From Homarus americanus (Eukaryota > Arthropoda > Malacostraca > Decapoda > Nephropidae): 64,000 bases of DNA. The position numbers were made by a program, and so were the translations under genes. Numbering within the stretch: the stretch's first letter is position 1; each line of letters begins with the position of its first letter. The notes below the pieces were generated by a model. It worked only from the letters and a program-made list of their open reading frames with translations. It was not told the origin of the DNA and searched no databases. The stretch lies in contig NW_024720773.1 of assembly GCF_018991925.1 (NCBI RefSeq), forward strand, positions 3,403,758-3,467,757. Direction: 5' to 3'. This document shows positions 59,744 through 64,000 of the stretch, one piece after another.

Positions 59744-60128
59744 TGTGGGGTTTTGAGATGTTGGTTCACACTCAGGATGGGTTGGAGAAAGGAAACTCAC
59801 AATGTGCTCTCTGTATACATATTGTATTGGATGTACAATGCAGCTTGGTGCTGGGAAGTGGCAGCGTGGTTACAAGCGTGGAGTAGAGAGAGCTGGTTGG
59901 GAAGCGTGCTCAGAGGAGGTGTTGCTTGCTGGTGGCTGTAGGTAGAAGAAGGCAGGTCACGGCCAGGTGAGGTCTTATATAGCCGGGGTAGGCGTGGCTT
60001 GATAGTTGACCTCCACTCTGTTAGGCGGCGCTGGTTGCCGACCTTAGACCAGGAGGCGTAAGCTGGGGAATTCGAAGAGGGGTCGGCTAGTCAGCGACAC
60101 GGCAGTTATAGGGGAGATATCCACTACA
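59744..60128 (-). mobile_element. Solo LTR (385 bp) with 4-bp target duplication ATAC
   Basis: In + coordinates starts TGTGGGGTTTTGAG and ends GATATCCACTACA. ATAC flanks both sides (59740-59743 and 60129-60132). On the minus strand it contains CTATATAAGACC, a good TATA box, so transcription is inferred to run minus. Homologous to 47788-48243 over most of its length. Confidence 0.85.
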
Positions 60129-60486
60129 ATACCACTGCTTATCTGAACTGTTTTTAGACAATCAGTTGTTGTTATGTTATTACTGTACTTCAACAGCTAA
60201 GGTCTTTAAGTGTATAACAAAGTTATTAAAAGAATATTACATCAACAATAAAAAAATATGAAACAGAACTTTCTGGATTGAAAATCAGACATGTAAGTCT
60301 GAGTGTCACCGAGATGATTGTTATTTACTGTAAAGTGTTATATGTAAGTAACCACAGAATTTGTCTTATGAATAAAGAGAAAACTGTAAACTGTACAGTA
60401 CTATAAAGATAAAAATAAGAACAAATAAGTGTAGGAGTATATTGTATGTGGAAGACAAATGTTTACTGGGAGCAGCTGGCAGTGAG

Positions 60487-60511
60487 GAGGGGGGGTGGGT
60501 GGGTGGGTGGC
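60487..60511 (+). other. G-quadruplex-type motif
   Basis: Five G runs separated by single T residues (GGGGGGGTGGGTGGGTGGG), the compact form expected to fold into a parallel quadruplex, followed by a C/T-rich stretch that could hold the complementary strand's features. Confidence 0.6.
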
Positions 60512-61233
60512 TCCCTCCCCCTCTCTCCCACAAGGTTCCTTTAACACTTCTTTAAGCATTTCCACCACAATTCTTATATAATTTAGGATCATTTGGTGCC
60601 AGGTTGTTAAAATATTATCCTAAAGAGTCAACTTCCCTGAAAAAGAATCCCACACTGAACACCATGAGTCATTTGTTTACAAAGAGCAAACAGCTGATTG
60701 GCTTACCACAATGTATGTCTTCAACACTTAGTAAATTAGTACAGTATAATTGTGTATTTATCACCACTTAATAAGTAATATTTTAGTGTAAAGTATTATG
60801 CATCTGATATACCCTGGTTTATTTATCAATCATTTGTCTAAGTGTACAAGTGTACAACTGAGTCATCATATAACTCTCAAAGGTAGTAAATAACGTTTTT
60901 AGGAAGGTATCTTCATATCAAATACTATACAGTGTGTTATAGTGACCCCTGTTGTAAGCTGGTCTACTGAAAGCTCTCACACAAATGCATCTTGAGTAAA
61001 CAACCTTCTGATACAGCTTATCCTTTTATTTTCAAGTCATTACAAATTACATACAGTATTGTATATTTTCTCTATTACTGAAGATGTTATATTAATCATG
61101 ATGACCCATAAACCATAAGAGGCCAATCATATGAGACTATAATACTGAATCAATAAATAAATAAACCTGATGAATGTGGCAACACCTGATCAGCCCCAGT
61201 CTGCTTACAGTGTCTTAGTTCTCAGTAGGCCTA

Positions 61234-61369
61234 TAAAAAAAGTTTACGGGAATTAGCCCACTCGGGCACTGGTCGAACGACCCACAACGGGGACTGGGGG
61301 GTGAAAAATTAAGAACAGAATGAAATTAAAAATAGAGAAGAAAAAAGTTATATTGTGTTAATCTACACC
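61234..61369 (-). mobile_element. Jockey-like 3' tail, strongly 5'-truncated
   Basis: On the minus strand: GGTGTAGATTAA, a T-rich stretch, CCGTTGTGGGTCG, CAGTGCCCGAGTGGGCTA and a poly(T/A) end. It matches the 3' end of the element at 14420-15250 (TGGTGTAGATTAATAAAATC ... TGTTGTGGGTCGGTGACCTG). Confidence 0.75.
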
Positions 61370-61817
61370 ACTGTACAGTATCCAGTAAGTGTTGTTCATT
61401 TCATAAGACTTTTAATTAATCTCCCCATTTCTTAAAACACTACTTTTTTTAATATTTCTGGTGACCAGAGCATATCAGAGACCGAAAAAAGCAAATTCCG
61501 ATATATTTTGAAATCTGATTTATCGAGTTTTTACTGTAATCAAATACCTTTAACTGCTACTAAATTAAATATGGCAGAAGTGAAGTTACAGAAACAATGG
61601 AAAGCCTTTTAAACATTTGGCAGGAAGTTCATAATCAACATAACATGGCAATAAGCATGAGGATTATTCCGGAAAACCTTAAAGTTTGTTTGAGGAAAGA
61701 TCATGGTGAAAGTTGAGACATGGAAACCTTTGTGGCCAATCATGGTTACTTTGTACACTTTAGGAAACACAGCAGCTTACATTACTGGTGAAGCTGTGAG
61801 TGCTAGCACTTAAGTGA

Positions 61818-62221
61818 ATTTTTTTTTTTTTTTTTTAGGCATCCTCCTACATCCTGTGCAAGGTGAAGAGCAGAAGCACTTACAGCGCCCATCTGGGAAG
61901 CATGCTAAGTTCATGCTTGCCTTTATGCCTCATGAGTTAAGGGCGTAGAAGCCTGAAGGGTCATAGGATTTTTTGTCAAGGCGTTGAAGTCTGAAGAGTC
62001 ATAGGCTTTTGTCAGTAAGTTATTGGAAGCTCCAACAACTTTCCCTGAATACAAATTCGCAACTTTTCGATTTACAACAGGTACCTACTTTACTGCTAGG
62101 TGAACAGGAACCAAGGGAGGCTAGGAAGTGTGTCCAAACAACTTTCCACCGGCCCGGGAGTCGAACCCGTGACATCTCGCTTGCGAGGCAAGAGCGGTAC
62201 CGCTCTACCACCGGCGCCCCT
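61818..62221 (-). mobile_element. tRNA-derived SINE (~404 bp) with perfect 10-bp target duplication
   Basis: On the minus strand the head (62219-62151) reads as a tRNA: A box TGGTAGAGCGG, anticodon stem CTTGC/GCGAG with 7-base loop CTCGCAA (anticodon CGC, Ala-like), B box GGTTCGACTCC at 62167-62157. A body follows with CCTGTTCACCTAGCAGTAAA, a motif I associate with crustacean SINEs, and a poly(A) end (T run 61819-61836 on +). ACTTAAGTGA lies on both sides (61808-61817 and 62222-62231). The pol III boxes could still drive transcription. No 3' CCA, acceptor stem imperfect: not a functional tRNA gene. Confidence 0.88.
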
Positions 62222-62318
62222 ACTTAAGTGATTAGAAATTATTCATAAATTTTGAAAGTTTTCATGTGGATGATGTAATGAGTGATTGTCAGACCAAACC
62301 TTACAGCCCAGAATTATG

Positions 62319-63110
62319 TCACATATAACAGCAAGTACACCACAGACCTCGTGGTACCACCGCATTCCAGGTTGACACACCTCAGGTCGACCCTAGGGAC
62401 TTGACCTCGCTAATGACGTGAGCCGGTGACCTACAACCGCACCTAGCCAAGACACCTGGCCAGGACCACACCTGCACACAATTATCCAGATCAAACCAGT
62501 TTAGTGTTAATTGTTAGAGGTCAGAAGCCGGCTGGGCCGACCCCATATAAAGGCCCTACAGTCCCGTCCACGGGCATTCCATATTCGGCATTCGAGATTC
62601 GATATTCGAGATTCCATTCGGCATTCCTATTCCATTATCATTATCATTCTGGTTGCTGTCATCTCTCTCCCGTTCGGGTCGTCACTCGGTTCACTAAGCA
62701 GAGTCACGCACGTCCCCTCCCCAGGTCGGGAGGGAGACCTCCCGACCGGACCACGGCGTCGCCAGCTAAGCAGACTTTCCCATAGGAGGTAGCCCAGCCA
62801 GCACTCACTGGGCCTACGTCAGGGTACACGTGAGTCTTGTCAGAACGTCCTAGGGTGAGTTACCTACTGTGGGAAGTGTATTCATTCAGGTGTGTCCGAG
62901 AGTCAGTGTCAAGTAACGTAAAGCATAATGTGTTAGTACCCCGATATAATAGTGATATTAATGTGTCCATGTCATTGAGTGAATTAATAAATAGTTGTAT
63001 CAAGAGGTGTTTAACAAGTTGTCCCTTTAAGAAGTGATATATGTGTATTGACATACGAGATAAGATAAGCGTAGTGACGCTGTGCAAATAACATCCAGGC
63101 CACGCTACCA
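62319..63110 (+). promoter_or_regulatory. LTR-like segment with core promoter
   Basis: A G+C-richer island in A+T-rich surroundings with TATAAAG at 62546-62552 in a C/G setting, a run of ATTCG/GCATTC repeats about 30-80 bases downstream, CpG-rich sequence to 62790, and AATAAA near 62983. TATA box, then ~430 bp, then poly(A) signal is the layout of an LTR, perhaps starting at TGTCAC (62319), but I could not find matching ends or a target duplication. Frames at 62504-62792 show no domain. It could equally be the 5' end of an unrecognised gene. Confidence 0.35.
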
Positions 63111-63208
63111 AGTTTCCTATCTTTACATGCCTACTCTCTATACTTCCTATATATATCTTCCTCTTCTCTGTTTGTTGACCATTACAATGAGACGAGGCTT
63201 TATTGGAA

Positions 63209-63970
63209 GTACATATCAGCCAGTACCTTCATGTTAAGAGGAGAGCAAACTGTACAGTAGGGTCGGGATATATCACGAGATAGGGTCCAACGATGTTTGC
63301 TATATACTAAATCGTGAAATATACTTACATGTAATCAATGGGTAAAATAGGGATAGGTTCTAGAGGCCAAAAAAGTGCCTAAACTTGACTTAACGAGTTA
63401 ATTTTCTTACTAACTAAAGCACCAATGAACACCAGACTCAGGAACACTAGACTAGGCAGCTGATGCACCATCCTGGGAACATCAGACTCGGCAGTAGACG
63501 CCACACTCACCCATACTTGACAATCACACACCTACATAAACGAACACCAAAAATATTAGTTACAGTATTAAATCTTTTCCATTAAGCTTTCCATTTTCTT
63601 CACTTCACTTTTTCCATCACTAGCAACCCATTTTCACTCACCTTAGAAGTCATAATTTGCAGCAGAGTCAGCTGCTTTCTTGTCACTTGCTCAGAAAGAC
63701 TGAGCAGGCAAGCGTGAATGCGTTAGTGAGCAGCCATGGTGGCGCCTCTGGTGAGCAAATAACACATTTGTTTGCCATAGCGGTACATTTGAAATATTTT
63801 CTGCCCGATTTCCCTCGCAAAAATAAAAATAAATTATTGCTATATATAGGAAAATTTTAATAATTTTGGTAGTCGCGATATAAAAAAAATCGTTATATAA
63901 AGTCGCGATATATCCCGACCCTACTGTACCAGGTTCTGTATCAGCCAGAACCTTCATGTTAAGAGGAGAG
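63209..63970. repeat. 38-bp direct repeats flanking a MITE
   Basis: ATATCAGCCAGTACCTTCAT GTTAAGAGGAGAG (63212-63245) and TGTATCAGCCAGAACCTTCA TGTTAAGAGGAGAG (63937-63971) are near-identical. The Tigger-type MITE 63255-63926 lies between. Probably two units of an older tandem repeat into which the MITE inserted. Confidence 0.7.
63255..63926. mobile_element. Tigger-type MITE (672 bp) with 20-bp terminal repeats
   Basis: CAGTAGGGTCGGGATATATC at the left end and its exact reverse complement at the right end, with TA on both sides (63253-63254 and 63927-63928). No transposase. A plus frame at 63657-63860 shows no motif. The termini differ from those of the elements at 57484 and 59622, so a separate family. 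Confidence 0.9.
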
Positions 63971-64000
63971 ACACAGTAATGACCATCTTGAGTGTGTTTG

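Larger units (their letters stand above)
59622..61536. mobile_element. Tigger-type element (1,915 bp) with nested insertions
   Basis: Left terminus CAGTAGAACCTCGATAAATC after TA (59620-59621). Right terminus (reverse complement) CAGTAAAAACTCGATAAATC before TA (61537-61538): 18 of 20 positions agree. The interior holds a solo LTR (59744-60128), a G-run (60487-60511) and a Jockey-like tail (61234-61369, minus). No transposase frame is readable, so this is a non-autonomous or fully decayed copy. The GTGACCAGAGCATATCAGAG segment near the right end is shared with 46660-46760. Confidence 0.8.

Noticed and set aside
62151..62219. tRNA-Ala gene
   Set aside because: A and B boxes and anticodon arm are present but it heads a SINE with body, poly(A) and target duplication; the acceptor stem is imperfect.

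Overview
This is nuclear DNA from an animal, most likely a decapod crustacean. I infer this from the mix of decayed non-LTR retrotransposons (RTE/BovB-like, CR1-like, Jockey-like and I-like), pogo/Tigger, mariner and hAT DNA transposons, a tRNA-derived SINE, very abundant mini- and microsatellites, and a recognisable metazoan spliced gene. Nothing looks bacterial, and most long open frames are repeats read as protein.

The one host gene I can identify runs on the minus strand: an F-box protein of the FBXO25/FBXO32 (atrogin-1/MAFbx) family, a substrate receptor of SCF ubiquitin ligases. Four consecutive coding exons lie at 55071-54862, 41042-40950, 12832-12663 and 7212-7023. They have good splice signals, matching reading phases (0, 0, 2) and the family's order of landmarks: helical central region, F-box, WRQLC-type segment, Cys-rich LCLCRNC...GHPC segment, stop. 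The exons carry about 220 residues. The N-terminal ~150-160 residues should lie beyond position 64000. The three introns are about 13.8, 28.1 and 5.4 kb and are made largely of tandem arrays and transposons. Below 6000, two or three possible exons of an unidentified minus-strand gene are seen, plus a decayed copy of one of them.

Layout: 0.5-2.7 kb, 38-bp minisatellite. 3.5-6.2 kb, possible exons and a 22-bp minisatellite. 6.2-7.0 kb, CA/CAT compound repeat just after the F-box gene's stop codon. 7.2-11.8 kb, 34-bp minisatellite filling the last intron. 12.7 kb, exon. 14.4-15.3 kb, Jockey-like relic. 16.0-24.7 kb, 43/53-bp satellite split by an I-like element. 26.5-29.6 kb, 52-bp repeat split by a short solo LTR and a CR1-like copy. 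30.0 kb, CTGTA pentamer array. 31.8-34.1 kb, RTE copy A. 34.2-35.6 kb, zinc-finger/nuclease-like element split by a solo LTR. 35.8 kb, long GT tract. 36.2-40.3 kb, dispersed repeat carrying a 45-bp minisatellite and split by a CR1-like element with an esterase ORF. 41.0 kb, exon. 41.1-46.8 kb, Tigger elements and a minus-strand Jockey-like element. 47.0-48.4 kb, second copy of the 45-bp-repeat element with a solo LTR. 48.9-49.7 kb, Gypsy-type LTR. 50.4 kb, hAT MITE. 51.0-51.8 kb, rearranged Tigger. 51.8-54.8 kb, RTE copy B. 54.9 kb, exon. 55.4-56.9 kb, pentamer array split by a mariner-type MITE. 57.5-63.9 kb, three Tigger-type elements, a solo LTR, a SINE and an LTR/promoter-like segment.

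The recurring theme is nested insertion. Several insertions keep exact target-site duplications or leave the surrounding array in register, so the pre-insertion state can be read directly. All statements about families come from recognition by eye; no database search was possible.
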